DNA of 64,000 bases from contig CAYGSN010000010.1 of the NCBI GenBank assembly GCA_964352675.1, positions 5,110-69,109 of the forward strand. Reading direction: 5' to 3'. Positions 9,566 through 18,857 of the stretch are shown in pieces. The notes under the pieces are model-generated. The model was not told the DNA's origin, searched no databases, and saw nothing but the letters and a program-made list of their open reading frames with translations. Numbering within the stretch: the first letter of the stretch is position 1; each line of letters begins with the position of its first letter. The DNA comes from CAYGSN01 sp964352675. Its GTDB lineage: Bacteria; Pseudomonadota; Alphaproteobacteria; Micavibrionales; Micavibrionaceae. The position numbers were made by a program, and so were the translations under genes.

Positions 9566-11889
9566 TCAGGCCGCTTCACCCCTCTTTTTATTGTCTGCCA
9601 GAACCCGCATTATCTTCTGTTTTAATTCGTCTTTTTGTATGGGCTTTCTTAGAAAAAACCGAATAGCCGGATGGTCATCCATTGCGTATTTTAATTCCTG
9701 CTCACCATGCCCGGACACCAGAATAAACGGCAATTCAGGTTGGTCAAAATAGACCTGGTAGATCATCTCCAACCCCGTCATAACAGGCATATTGTGATCT
9801 GTGATAACAAGATCAAAGGCTCCCGGATTTTCACGCAACACCTCAAGTCCCTCTAGTCCCGTTTCGCAGGTATATACCTCAAAACCCAAACGCTCTAACA
9901 TATTGAGCATCATATCCCTAACCTCTTTTTGATCCTCCACCAGCAAGATGCATGCCTCAACCTCTTCTTCCATGGCGATTTGACCAGCAGTGGATTCTAT
10001 CTGGCTTTCCTTTAGAACGGGGAAGAGGAGTTCAAAACGCGTGCCTTCCCCCAATACGCTTTCAATGATGAGCGCCCCCTGATGGGATGCAACAACACCA
10101 TGAACTGTCGCCAGCCCCAGGCCAGTTCCTTTATCAACAGGCTTGGTTGTAAAAAACGGTTCAAAAATATGCTCCATGATCGCCCGGCTCATCCCCGATC
10201 CGCTATCTTTAATTTCAAGACTTATATAATCCATATTTTCAATGATACAGCCCAAAACAAGGCGTGTGCGGCCAGACCCTAAATCGTCGATATGAATATT
10301 AGGGGTTTCTTTCTGATCGGGAAATGCACTTCGCATCTCCACATAGCCGCTATAAAGATCGGCCTCTACGGGTTGCAAATGAATATGCAGCGTTCCTTTG
10401 TCTTCCATGGCGTCTTTGGCGTTGACACAGAGATTCATAATCACCTGTGATATCTGGGTATCGTTGCCTTTTATAATTGCATGCAGAACGTCTATGTCTT
10501 CAACAACCTCAATTGTGCGTGGCAAGCTAACCTTTAACANNNNNNNNNNAACATGGACAGGCTTTCCCGCAGCGGAGAGACTAAATCTACAGCTTGAAAA
10601 TCATTCTCCTTGCGTCTTGAAAAAGCCAACATTTGATCCACCAAATTCCGGGCCTGTCTGCCTGCCTGCAAAATATTTTTTGCGAACTCTTGCTCTTTCG
10701 AGCCTTCATCAAGGTCTTCACACAGAAATTCTGCGTACCCGTTCATTGCAGCAAGAATGTTGTTAAAGTCATGTGCAATGCCACCAGCAAGCCGCCCAAC
10801 GGCCTCCATTTTCTGCGCCTGGTAAAACTGGCCTTCAAGATCCTTTTTGTCTTTTTCTGCTTGAACTTGATCCGTAATATCGCGCGCTGTACCTATAAAA
10901 CCGCCATCAACAAGGCGTGTGAGCGACAAATCTGTATGAACGACGCTCCCATCCAATCGTACGATTGGCGAGATACCTCGCCAATACCCTGTTTCGTGAA
11001 CTGCAGGCAGAACAACATTTTTAATTTTCTGTCGGCCCTTTTCCGTATACAGGTTGGCCCAGTCTTGCCCTATATATTCACTCCTATCAGCCTCCATAAT
11101 TCCATGAAGGCGCATAAGAGACTGGTTCATATAGGTCAAACAACCTTCGGCATCGACAATCCCTATGCCGTCATAGGTTGCCTCCATCGCCGCAAGTCGG
11201 TTTTCCAACAGTTTTAAAGTCTGCTTCTTTTCTTTGTTTACAATAGAGAGCTTTGTCAGTTTGTCCGCATTTAGAAGCACCATAATAAATCCGCACAAAC
11301 CAACGGCAATAACGGACCAGTAGAGCCAGCTTTCACGACTTCGCATTTGAGTCAGATAAGCAGAAGCATGATCGTCATCATACAAATAGCTCCAGAGACC
11401 TTCAATCTTGTCATGGATCGCAGCCGTTTTCTGATAGTCAGAAACCTTAACATCTGCAAGCGTTTTAATGCTTCCAACAAATTGAGATAAGACAAGCACG
11501 TCGCCTTCTATAGAAAAGAATGCCTCCTTGTAATTTTCTGGCAATTGTTGTTCAAGAACTTTTACCTGCAGTTCGGAAAAGTAGAGTCTTGCAAATTCTT
11601 TTAGCCTGAATTGTAAATTCTCAAGAGTTGAATCTGCATTGCCCTTAACGGCCAGAAATAATTCCTTCTCAAAATCATTATACGTTTCCTCCAGCTCTAA
11701 AATTGAACGGCTTTCGGTTCTGTAAATGCTGAATAATTCCTGTTGTTCACGAATCAAGGTCAGCCAGGAATACAAAGCGAGCATGCCAAACACCAGCATG
11801 ACCAAACCCGGAAGATAATTCAGAATAATTAGCCAAAAATTTTTGCGAAAAAAAAATCCGGAGGTTTTCTCAGAAAAATTTTCAGACAT
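9566..11889 (-). CDS. membrane hybrid histidine kinase, interrupted by a 10-N assembly gap
   Basis: Two open frames (10550-11889 and 9566-10539) belong to one gene. The order is: TM1 (about 19-42), sensor region, TM2 (about 186-208), PAS domain (about 230-345), HisKA with H-box GGIAHDFNN (about 375), HATPase ([24 protein letters not shown]), then a receiver domain with the phospho-acceptor Asp in [12 protein letters not shown]. The halves are in different frames across the N run. Both flanks carry AACA; merging them and deleting the Ns gives [14 protein letters not shown], which fits the kinase family, and a 769-residue frame. It therefore looks intact. Its ATG overlaps the upstream regulator's stop (TGATG). 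Confidence 0.85.
10540..10549. other. assembly gap (10 N) inside histidine kinase gene
   Basis: Ten consecutive N separate ...CCTTTAACA from AACATGGACAG... The four bases AACA occur on both sides, which is what a short unmerged contig overlap looks like. Removing 14 bases (10 N plus one AACA copy) makes the gene length 2310 nt, divisible by three, and joins the two conserved protein halves. Confidence 0.9.
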
Positions 11890-12581
11890 CAGGAGGCAAT
11901 ACCCATTTCCTGCGCCTTAAGCGCGGCCTGGGTTCTGTTCTTGGCGTTCAGTTTTTTACAAACTCCGCGCACATGTAATTTTACAGTGACCACCTGCAGG
12001 CCCAGTTCATTGGCGATTTCCTTGTTTGAGGCGCCTCGTGCCAGATACCCCAGAACCTCTTTCTCACGCGGGGTAAGCGAGGAATTGCCGCCATTGGAAA
12101 AACCGTCCTGCGTTTCCTTCAAACCGCTATAGATATCCAGGCTGGGCTTGCGGCCGCCATCATCGTAATAGGTCGGCATAACCTTATTGGTTTTGCTGTC
12201 TATCGGGATGAATTTTTCACCGGTCAAAACCAGCTGTATGGCTTTTAACAGAGCCTTGCCCGATAACGTCTTTGGAAAATACCCAACCGCACCCAGCCCC
12301 AATGCCGCCTCTACATCATGGGCCTCGGCAATCCCGGACATCAAGGCGACCGGCACATCCGGATAGGTTTCACGCACGCTGCGAAACCCCTCCATCCCGT
12401 TCATGCCCGGCATACGCAGATCCAGAAGGATCAAATCCTGTTTGGAGTTCTCCTTCATCCGCGCCATGACTTCCGGGAAATCCTTTGCAAGAGTGACCTC
12501 GGCCTCAGGCTCCGCCCGTTCTATGTATTGAACAAGGGCGTCCCGGAAAAGTGTATGATCATCTGCGAGTAATAGTTTCAT
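11889..12581 (-). CDS. NarL/FixJ-type response regulator with LuxR HTH
   Basis: 230 residues from ATG 12581, chosen over an in-frame ATG at 12602 because MKLLLADDHT is the normal receiver start and AAGG lies six bases before it. The receiver has the acidic pair D7-D8 and phospho-acceptor D54 (ILLDLRMPG). A C-terminal LuxR helix-turn-helix follows (SLTPREKEVLGYLARG, then VVTVKLHVRGVCKKL). It overlaps the kinase gene by one base, so the two form a two-component pair, probably a phosphorelay because the kinase has its own receiver. The targets are not visible. Confidence 0.92.
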   Translation of the reverse strand: MKLLLADDHTLFRDALVQYIERAEPEAEVTLAKDFPEVMARMKENSKQDLILLDLRMPGMNGMEGFRSVRETYPDVPVALMSGIAEAHDVEAALGLGAVGYFPKTLSGKALLKAIQLVLTGEKFIPIDSKTNKVMPTYYDDGGRKPSLDIYSGLKETQDGFSNGGNSSLTPREKEVLGYLARGASNKEIANELGLQVVTVKLHVRGVCKKLNAKNRTQAALKAQEMGIAS

Positions 12582-12693
12582 GCAACCTTGAGTATAATCC
12601 ACAATACTTAAAAAAATCTATACTTAGGAACTATCACACTATCAAAAATAAAAAAAATACCAAATATAATTCCACCGTATTCAGTTGAATCTT

Positions 12694-14682
12694 CTAATAA
12701 TTTCTTTGATAGGCAATATGAATAGGCGAGGTTGCCGTTTTCTGAATATTCTGCAAACGCAGGCGGTAAACATACACGCTTTCCAGCACCCTCTGTACAT
12801 AGTTGCGCGTCTCATAAATCGGCATAAGTTCAATGAAATCAATCATATCGATCTGCCCTAGACGCGGATCGCCATAGGTTTTTATCCACCCGTCAACACG
12901 CCCCGGCCCGGCATTATAGGCCGCAATCGCCAGCGGATAAGAACCACCGTAACGTGTCAACAAATCCTGCAGATACGCTGAGCCCAATCGTATGTTGTGA
13001 TCAGGCCGGGCTGTCAGCCAGGACGTTTGATGGCTCAACCCTTGTTCGCGCGCCACCTGCTTCGCCGTTGCGGGCATAAGCTGCATCAGGCCCATCGCCC
13101 CGGCTGGGCTTTGCGCATTATCATCAAACATACTTTCCTGACGGATAAGAGCATGCACCAACGCCCATTCCACCGGGACAACGCCGAGCTTCTCCGTAAT
13201 AGTTGGATAGGATTGGGCCGTGAGAAACAAGCCTTTCTGGGTTGCGTTTTTGGCAATGCGCACCGCATCGTGATACTGCTTCATATCAATCGCTATTTCC
13301 GCCCCAAACCTGTACCCCTTCGGGGTGTCATCATGACTGACGAAGGCCTGGAGAAACCGGCTAGCTTCTTTCCGCATACCTGCCGTATGAAACAGCATAG
13401 CCGCTTGGACCAATTCCCGCCGCTTAAAACTGTCCAGGTCCTGCGCACTTAAGACCGGCGGCGCGGCATTCGGAAGCATATGACCCTGCCCCAGCTCCGC
13501 CCCGGCCATCTGCCCGTAAAACACTGTTTGGTATTTCGCCGCTTCTTCAAACCAGCGAACCGCCAGTTCATTTGATCCTAGTTTTTTTGCAGCCCGTCCC
13601 GCCCAATACGCCGCGCGTGCGACACTGATCGGTGAATCCACTTTCGCATGCAGCGTTTCAAAGTGCTGATATGCCGTTGCCGGCCTCTCCAGAAAACGCA
13701 GGGCCAGCCATCCCGCCAGCCATTCCGCCTGGGCAAACGGCAGGCCGCTTTTCTGGATATGCGTGCTGGCAAGATCGTAAGCCTGACTATATTTTTTCTC
13801 CTCCAGCAGGCGGCGGATAATAATATGACGCTCCTGCCACCACTGCGCCGGGTTTTGTATGGACTTCTCCAAGGGTAGAGCAAGCTTGAGGATTTCGATT
13901 GCACCATCGTTCAAATCATTCTTTCGACGCCAACGCAACCGTTCGTAAAGCAAGCCGGGATCTGTCTGCAAAGACGCGGGAACACGAGCGATCAACGCGT
14001 TAACATTGCCGCTTTTCTCGGCCAGCCCGATGCGCGCATCGGCCAGAGCGACATAGCCCGGCCCCAAAACCTCTGCGATTGCCTTTGCATTGCTGTATTG
14101 TCCGGCATAGAGCAGCATATCATAACGCTTGGCGTGGGCCTGACGGTCAATAAAGGCGGCATATTTGCGGTAAATCCATTTCTGGTCATCGCGTGAGAGC
14201 GGCGTGTTCGCCCACCACTTCGCCAGAAAAGCCTTAGCGCGGGCCGTATTTCCGGATTCAATCAGAGCCTGCAAAAACCGGTCAAAGCCTTTGGCCGTTT
14301 GCGGCGGGTAATCATTAAACCACGCAATAACATCTGCGTTGCTCATCTGTGCCGGAATATCCTTCTCCGCCTTGCTCTTCATCCCCGGAATGCCCGGCCA
14401 TTCCGGATTCATGCGGATAAACTGCGCCAGATGCGTAAAATTCGTCTCCTCCCGCCCTTGTGTGAAAACCATCCAGTAATACAATTTCGCGGCCAGGGGA
14501 TCTTTCGTCGCAGCAATGATATCCCGCCCCACACTCCAGCGGTTCTGGTTCATCGCCTGCAGCGCCTTTACCGTCTGGCGTTGCGCCGCAGCGCTCTGCA
14601 TTTCATGTACAGGCCCTTCAGCGGCGTGCACCGCCGGATAGACCCCGGCAGCGCCCAGAATTAAAATCGCCGGAAAAAGCAC
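12694..14682 (-). CDS. soluble lytic murein transglycosylase (Slt-like), uncertain start
   Basis: Periplasmic peptidoglycan-cleaving enzyme with a long helical N-terminal superhelix and a C-terminal SLT domain. The catalytic Glu lies in LIRQESMFDD (about residue 514), followed by GAMGLMQLMPATA and AIAAYNAGPGRV. The signal peptide core FPAILILGAAGVYPAVHA is clear. The start is a problem: the only in-frame candidate after the divergent dapA leader is GTG 14682, which leaves no basic n-region. ATG at 14695, with AGGG five bases before it, is out of frame by one base. Removing one base (G at 14692) would give MKKAVLFPAIL, a classic Sec signal. A sequencing error or a real start-site frameshift is likely. 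Confidence 0.88.
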   Translation of the reverse strand: MLFPAILILGAAGVYPAVHAAEGPVHEMQSAAAQRQTVKALQAMNQNRWSVGRDIIAATKDPLAAKLYYWMVFTQGREETNFTHLAQFIRMNPEWPGIPGMKSKAEKDIPAQMSNADVIAWFNDYPPQTAKGFDRFLQALIESGNTARAKAFLAKWWANTPLSRDDQKWIYRKYAAFIDRQAHAKRYDMLLYAGQYSNAKAIAEVLGPGYVALADARIGLAEKSGNVNALIARVPASLQTDPGLLYERLRWRRKNDLNDGAIEILKLALPLEKSIQNPAQWWQERHIIIRRLLEEKKYSQAYDLASTHIQKSGLPFAQAEWLAGWLALRFLERPATAYQHFETLHAKVDSPISVARAAYWAGRAAKKLGSNELAVRWFEEAAKYQTVFYGQMAGAELGQGHMLPNAAPPVLSAQDLDSFKRRELVQAAMLFHTAGMRKEASRFLQAFVSHDDTPKGYRFGAEIAIDMKQYHDAVRIAKNATQKGLFLTAQSYPTITEKLGVVPVEWALVHALIRQESMFDDNAQSPAGAMGLMQLMPATAKQVAREQGLSHQTSWLTARPDHNIRLGSAYLQDLLTRYGGSYPLAIAAYNAGPGRVDGWIKTYGDPRLGQIDMIDFIELMPIYETRNYVQRVLESVYVYRLRLQNIQKTATSPIHIAYQRNY

Positions 14683-14745
14683 GGCCTTCTTGCATAAAAA
14701 CCCTAATGGTCCTACATTACAGGGCAAATTTAAGGAAGGACAACC

Positions 14746-15654
14746 ATGTTTAAAGGATCTATCCCCGCGCTGATCACCCCGTTTCAAAACGGTGAGATTG
14801 ACTGGGGCGCGTTTGAAAATTTTGTTGAATGGCAAATTGAGCAAGGCTCTCATGCTTTGGTTCCCTGTGGCACAACGGGAGAATCCCCGACTTTGAGTCA
14901 TAAAGAGCATAATAAAGTAGTCGAACGCTGTATTCAAATTGCGAATAAAAGAATCCCCGTTATTGCAGGAGCGGGTTCCAACTCCACAGCGGAGGCCATT
15001 GAAATCACCAGCCATGCGAAAAAAGCGGGGGCAGATGCGGCATTAATCGTTACCCCCTATTACAACAAACCCACGCAGGACGGAATGTATGCGCACTATA
15101 AAGCCATTCATGATGAGGTCGGAATGCCGATTATCATTTACAATATTCCCGGACGCTGCGTTGTAGATATGAGCGTGGAGACAATGGCAAAACTCTCAGA
15201 GCTGCCCGGCATTATTGGCGTGAAAGACGCGACAAACGATCTCAGCCGTGTGGTGGAGACGCGCCAGGCCTGCGGCGAGGATTTCTGTATGCTCTCCGGC
15301 GAAGATCCTACGGTTGCCGCCTTCCTTGCCCAGGGCGGGCATGGAATTATCTCTGTTGTGGCCAATGTGGCCCCGGCCTTGTCGGCGCAACTGCATCAGG
15401 CGTGGTGGAAAAAAGATATGAAGGAGGTCGCGCGGATCAGGGATCTGCTGGCGCCTCTCTCCCGCGATATTTTCTGCGAAAGCTCTCCTGCGCCGATCAA
15501 ATATGCGGCCAGTACTTTGGGCTTATGCCGGGATGAGGTCCGCCTGCCTTTGCTCACCGCCAGCGCAGCAGCCAGGGCAAAGGTGGATGCGGCGATGGCG
15601 CATGCGGGCCTGTCCGGCGCGAATGCTGTAAAATCCGTTAAGGCGCATGGCTAA
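14746..15654 (+). CDS. dapA: 4-hydroxy-tetrahydrodipicolinate synthase
   Basis: Cytosolic class I aldolase that condenses pyruvate with aspartate semialdehyde in the lysine/diaminopimelate pathway. It has 302 residues. The pyruvate-binding motif is GTTGES (42-47), the catalytic Tyr is Y132 in YNIPGR and the Schiff-base Lys is K160 in IGVKDATND. A strong AAGGAAGG Shine-Dalgarno lies nine bases before the ATG. It is divergent from the lytic transglycosylase, so peptidoglycan precursor supply and wall turnover share this intergenic region. The 3' end overlaps smpB by 8 bp. Confidence 0.97.
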   Translation: MFKGSIPALITPFQNGEIDWGAFENFVEWQIEQGSHALVPCGTTGESPTLSHKEHNKVVERCIQIANKRIPVIAGAGSNSTAEAIEITSHAKKAGADAALIVTPYYNKPTQDGMYAHYKAIHDEVGMPIIIYNIPGRCVVDMSVETMAKLSELPGIIGVKDATNDLSRVVETRQACGEDFCMLSGEDPTVAAFLAQGGHGIISVVANVAPALSAQLHQAWWKKDMKEVARIRDLLAPLSRDIFCESSPAPIKYAASTLGLCRDEVRLPLLTASAAARAKVDAAMAHAGLSGANAVKSVKAHG

Positions 15655-16144
15655 AAATAAAGACCCGAAGAAAAAAGCTCTTATCTCCACCGACAAAACA
15701 GTGGCCAAGAACAAGCGCGCCTATTTCGACTACGCCATTGAGGAGACCTTTGTGGCAGGGATCATGCTGACGGGGACTGAGGTCAAGTCCCTGCGGCACG
15801 GACAATGCTCGATTAACGAGGCCTATGTCGGACCGAAGGAAGGCGAAATCTGGATATTTAACGCCAATATCCCGGAATACCAGCAGGCCAGCCAGGCCAT
15901 GCAGCACGAGCCGCAAAGGGCACGCAAGCTACTCCTGCATAAGCGCGAGATCGATAAAATTTTGGGAGCCTCACAACGCGCGGGCTATTCGATTGTGCCC
16001 GTTAAACTTTACTTTAACGGACGCGGCATGGTTAAGGTTGAAATCGGTCTGGGTAAAGGAAAGAAAGAACACGATAAGCGCGAAACCAAAAAACAGCGCG
16101 ACTGGGGCCGGGATAAACAACGGATCATGAGGGAACACACATAG
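15647..16144 (+). CDS. smpB: SsrA-binding protein SmpB
   Basis: tmRNA partner for ribosome rescue (trans-translation), 165 residues. The OB-fold core shows AYFDYAIEETFVAGIMLTGT followed by EVKSLR and INEAYV, and the RKLLLHKREI segment matches the family. The basic C-terminal tail (KGKKEHDKRETKKQRDW) is the part that enters the decoding centre. It overlaps dapA by 8 bp, the conserved dapA-smpB arrangement of Alphaproteobacteria. No tmRNA gene was seen in the window. Confidence 0.97.
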   Translation: MAKNKDPKKKALISTDKTVAKNKRAYFDYAIEETFVAGIMLTGTEVKSLRHGQCSINEAYVGPKEGEIWIFNANIPEYQQASQAMQHEPQRARKLLLHKREIDKILGASQRAGYSIVPVKLYFNGRGMVKVEIGLGKGKKEHDKRETKKQRDWGRDKQRIMREHT

Positions 16145-16189
16145 ACCTGCCGGTAAAGCGCATAGAAAAATACTCCGGCACAACACATT

Positions 16190-16220
16190 AAAAAAAGGCC
16201 TCATAAAACGGCCTTTTTTT
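16190..16220. terminator. bidirectional intrinsic terminator between smpB and recA
   Basis: Inverted repeat AAAAAAAGGCC / GGCCTTTTTTT with a nine-base loop. It gives a GC-capped hairpin with a U-run on either strand. It lies 46 bp after smpB and 23 bp after the recA stop, serving both convergent genes. Confidence 0.88.
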
Positions 16221-16242
16221 GATTATTGATAAGAAAATGTTC

Positions 16243-17388
16243 TTACTTCTTTGTCTTCTTCTCGCTTTTTTCATCATTAGCAGGAGCGGATTCAGGCTCC
16301 AACTCAGCCTCCGCAGCCTCTTTCTCATCCTCTGGCCCCACCAGCAAGGCATCAGCCACAAGCCCGGCATTGGCTCTGATTTTCTTTTCAAGCTCTGCAG
16401 CCACTTCCGGATTTTCCCGCAGGAACGTCTTGGAGTTTTCGCGGCCCTGACCGATACGCAGATCCCCATAGGAGAACCACGCCCCGGATTTTTCAACAAG
16501 GTTTCCGGCCACGCCCAGATCGATAAGCTCGCCAAGTTTTGAAATCCCCTCACCATACATGATGTCAAATTCCACCTGACGGAAAGGCGGCGCCATTTTA
16601 TTTTTTACAACTTTTACACGGGTTTGATTGCCAACAACCTCGTCACGATCTTTAATCGCGCCAATGCGGCGAATATCAAGACGGACGGAGGAATAGAACT
16701 TCAGGGCATTCCCGCCAGCCGTTGTTTCAGGAGAGCCGAACATCACACCGATCTTCATACGAATCTGGTTGATAAAGATCACCGTTGTGCGCGATTTAGA
16801 GATTGAACCCGTTAGCTTACGCAAAGCTTGTGACATCAAACGCGCCTGAAGACCCACATGCGTATCCCCCATTTCCCCTTCCAGCTCCGCACGCGGCACG
16901 AGAGCCGCAACCGAGTCAATAACCAAAACATCCAGCGCGCCGGAACGCACGAGCGTATCCGCAATCTCAAGCGCCTGCTCCCCCGCATCGGGTTGAGAAA
17001 TGAGAAGGTTATCAATATCTACGCCCAGCTTTCTTGCATAGCCTGGGTCAAGTGCATGTTCGGCGTCAATAAAAGCACATGTCCCGCCATTCTTCTGCGC
17101 CTCAGCCATAATGTGAAGCGACAACGTCGTCTTACCGGAGCTCTCCGGTCCGTAGATCTCAACGATACGGCCGCGCGGAACGCCGCCAATTCCCAAACCG
17201 ATATCAAGCCCCAGTGAGCCGGTTGAAATGGATTCAACACTCATCGGATTATGCTCCCCATTCAGTCTCATGATCGAGCCTTTACCAAATGCGCGTTCAA
17301 TTTGCGAAAGGGCCGCATCCAAAGCCTTGTTCTTTTCTGCTGAGTTCTGTGCCATGTTATCGTCTTTTCTTAAGGGTGTTACGCTCAT
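16243..17388 (-). CDS. recA: recombinase RecA
   Basis: Homologous recombination and SOS co-protease, 381 residues from ATG 17388. That ATG has GAGGAG eight bases upstream; the frame is open to 17412, and ATG 17355 is a weaker alternative. Walker A is GPESSGKTT (80-88), and [14 protein letters not shown] and the L2-region [13 protein letters not shown] are intact. The C-terminus ends in an acidic and lysine-rich tail ([16 protein letters not shown]). Transcription is from the promoter and SOS box at 17466-17516, so LexA control is expected. Confidence 0.98.
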   Translation of the reverse strand: MSVTPLRKDDNMAQNSAEKNKALDAALSQIERAFGKGSIMRLNGEHNPMSVESISTGSLGLDIGLGIGGVPRGRIVEIYGPESSGKTTLSLHIMAEAQKNGGTCAFIDAEHALDPGYARKLGVDIDNLLISQPDAGEQALEIADTLVRSGALDVLVIDSVAALVPRAELEGEMGDTHVGLQARLMSQALRKLTGSISKSRTTVIFINQIRMKIGVMFGSPETTAGGNALKFYSSVRLDIRRIGAIKDRDEVVGNQTRVKVVKNKMAPPFRQVEFDIMYGEGISKLGELIDLGVAGNLVEKSGAWFSYGDLRIGQGRENSKTFLRENPEVAAELEKKIRANAGLVADALLVGPEDEKEAAEAELEPESAPANDEKSEKKTKK

Positions 17389-17465
17389 TGTTATTACTCC
17401 TCTTCTTCGCATGTTTTGATGCGCGGTGCAATGGGTTCACAAGGTTTAAAAACTTTCCTGCCCCC

Positions 17466-17494
17466 ATAATGATCATGCTTTGTTCTCATGTCAA
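17466..17494 (-). promoter_or_regulatory. recA sigma-70-type promoter
   Basis: On the minus strand TTGACA (17489-17494) is followed after exactly 17 bases by CATTAT (17466-17471). The predicted start is about 70 nt before the recA ATG. The LexA-type box lies immediately upstream of the -35. Confidence 0.65.
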
Positions 17495-17501
17495 TCAAAA
17501 A

Positions 17502-17516
17502 GAACAAAAAAAGAAC
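17502..17516. promoter_or_regulatory. alphaproteobacterial SOS (LexA) box of recA
   Basis: GAAC-N7-GAAC (GTTC-N7-GTTC on the recA strand) is the known LexA operator of Alphaproteobacteria. The spacer is seven A residues. It sits 7 bp upstream of the -35 element and only 2 bp from the end of the upstream transporter gene. Confidence 0.85.
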
Positions 17517-17518
17517 TT

Positions 17519-18457
17519 TTATTTTTGCGTCGTTTGAAAAACAGGGGAAAAGCGCGCCCATAAACGCCCATCAATAAGGATAAGTCCCAAACCTAAAATC
17601 AACATGCCGATGATTTGATTTCCTGTCAGGGTTTCGCCCAGGAAGAATCCTCCCAATGCTATCGCACTTACGGGAATCATAAAGGCAACCAGGGACACGT
17701 TGTTCGAACCGATACGCGAGAGAAGATGATACCAGAGCACAAAGGCAAAAGCGGAAGACAAAAGTCCGCCGCCGATAATGGCTCCAATCACCGGCAAGCC
17801 AAGCGATTCAATGGTCCATGGCCGTTCAAAAAACAAGGCCAGGGGCAGGATCAAGATCGCCGCCGCCGTAAGTTGCCCTGTTGCTGCAACAATCGACGGC
17901 ACTTTGAGGCGAGAGAAGCGCCTGCCATAAGTGACGATGACGGAATAGCACATCACAGCCAGTAAAACCGCACCCTCCCCCATCAAAACAAATATATCCG
18001 TCTCTGGTGCGATAGCGCCAGGGCCAATAATAATCGTTACACCCATAAAGCCAATCATCAGCGCGGCGATTCGCACGGGCGTCATTTTCTCATCTGCGGT
18101 AAAGAGATGCGTTAGAATCAGTGTAAAAAACGGCAAAGTTGCGTTGAGAATTGCAGAGAGGCTGCCCGTGATATAAATCTGCCCCCAGACAATAAGCGAA
18201 AACGGGATGGCATTCCCGATAAACCCCATGAAGAAAAAATGTTTCCAATGCGCTTTATAGTGAAAGAGAGTCTGCCCTTTTAGCGCAATCCATAAATTAA
18301 GCCCCAGGGCAGCAAGGCCAACACGGCTAAGAACCACCGTGAAGACTCCCAACTCCCGCAAGGCAACTTCCATGAATAAGAAAGATGCCCCCCAAAGACA
18401 GGAGAGCAAGATAAGCTTGCTCCAATCCACGAGGCTTATTTGGAAGGCTGTGCTCAT
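17519..18457 (-). CDS. EamA/DMT-family transporter
   Basis: 312-residue inner-membrane protein with about ten predicted hydrophobic helices in two repeated halves, typical of the drug/metabolite transporter superfamily. Family features include SCLWGASFLFMEVAL near the N-terminus and GGGLLSSAFAFVLWYHLL in the second half. The substrate cannot be told from sequence. It lies one base after the preceding glutaredoxin-like gene and may be co-transcribed with it and cckA. Confidence 0.88.
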   Translation of the reverse strand: MSTAFQISLVDWSKLILLSCLWGASFLFMEVALRELGVFTVVLSRVGLAALGLNLWIALKGQTLFHYKAHWKHFFFMGFIGNAIPFSLIVWGQIYITGSLSAILNATLPFFTLILTHLFTADEKMTPVRIAALMIGFMGVTIIIGPGAIAPETDIFVLMGEGAVLLAVMCYSVIVTYGRRFSRLKVPSIVAATGQLTAAAILILPLALFFERPWTIESLGLPVIGAIIGGGLLSSAFAFVLWYHLLSRIGSNNVSLVAFMIPVSAIALGGFFLGETLTGNQIIGMLILGLGLILIDGRLWARFSPVFQTTQK

Positions 18458-18458
18458 T

Positions 18459-18854
18459 TCAAGTGTTTTGACAGGTGAGCTTTAAAAGATTATCGACACT
18501 GGTATTGCGCACAAGCTTCCCGTTGATTTCAAACGTTGGAAAGCCATAGCGGCTGAGCTTTTGCTTGTGTGCTTTTCGTTGGAGTTCTCTATCTTTGGAG
18601 CTATCCTTATCAATATAATATTCCGTGAAGGTTACGGATTGCGACTTCATTTCCCGTCTTTTAATAGTACAAAAGCCACAAGTCGTTAGAGAATACATTA
18701 TGATTGGCGCGCATTGCTGAGAATTGTTTGAGGCAAATTGGAGGGCTTTATTCTGGGCGGCCTTTTGACCTTGCGGATCAACAATCAACAGGACAATAAC
18801 AATCATGCTCACAATTCCGACAGCAGCCAAAATTAATTTTAGAAACTCCACCAT
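18459..18854 (-). CDS. membrane-anchored glutaredoxin-like protein
   Basis: 131 residues: one N-terminal membrane helix (about 5-25), then a thioredoxin-fold domain whose active-site motif is C59-G-F-C62 (TTCGFCTIKRREM). The cis-Pro segment YGFPTFEINGK and a C-terminal helix follow. The topology puts the CxxC domain either in the periplasm or facing the cytosol on the membrane; the charge pattern does not settle it. It may be a disulfide reductase or isomerase. It sits 3 bp after cckA on the same strand. No specific partner is evident. Confidence 0.72.
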   Translation of the reverse strand: MVEFLKLILAAVGIVSMIVIVLLIVDPQGQKAAQNKALQFASNNSQQCAPIIMYSLTTCGFCTIKRREMKSQSVTFTEYYIDKDSSKDRELQRKAHKQKLSRYGFPTFEINGKLVRNTSVDNLLKLTCQNT

Positions 18855-18857
18855 ATC

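Noticed and set aside
9566..11889. Calling the histidine kinase a pseudogene or two genes
   Set aside because: The break coincides exactly with a run of N and a shared AACA; all kinase motifs are intact.
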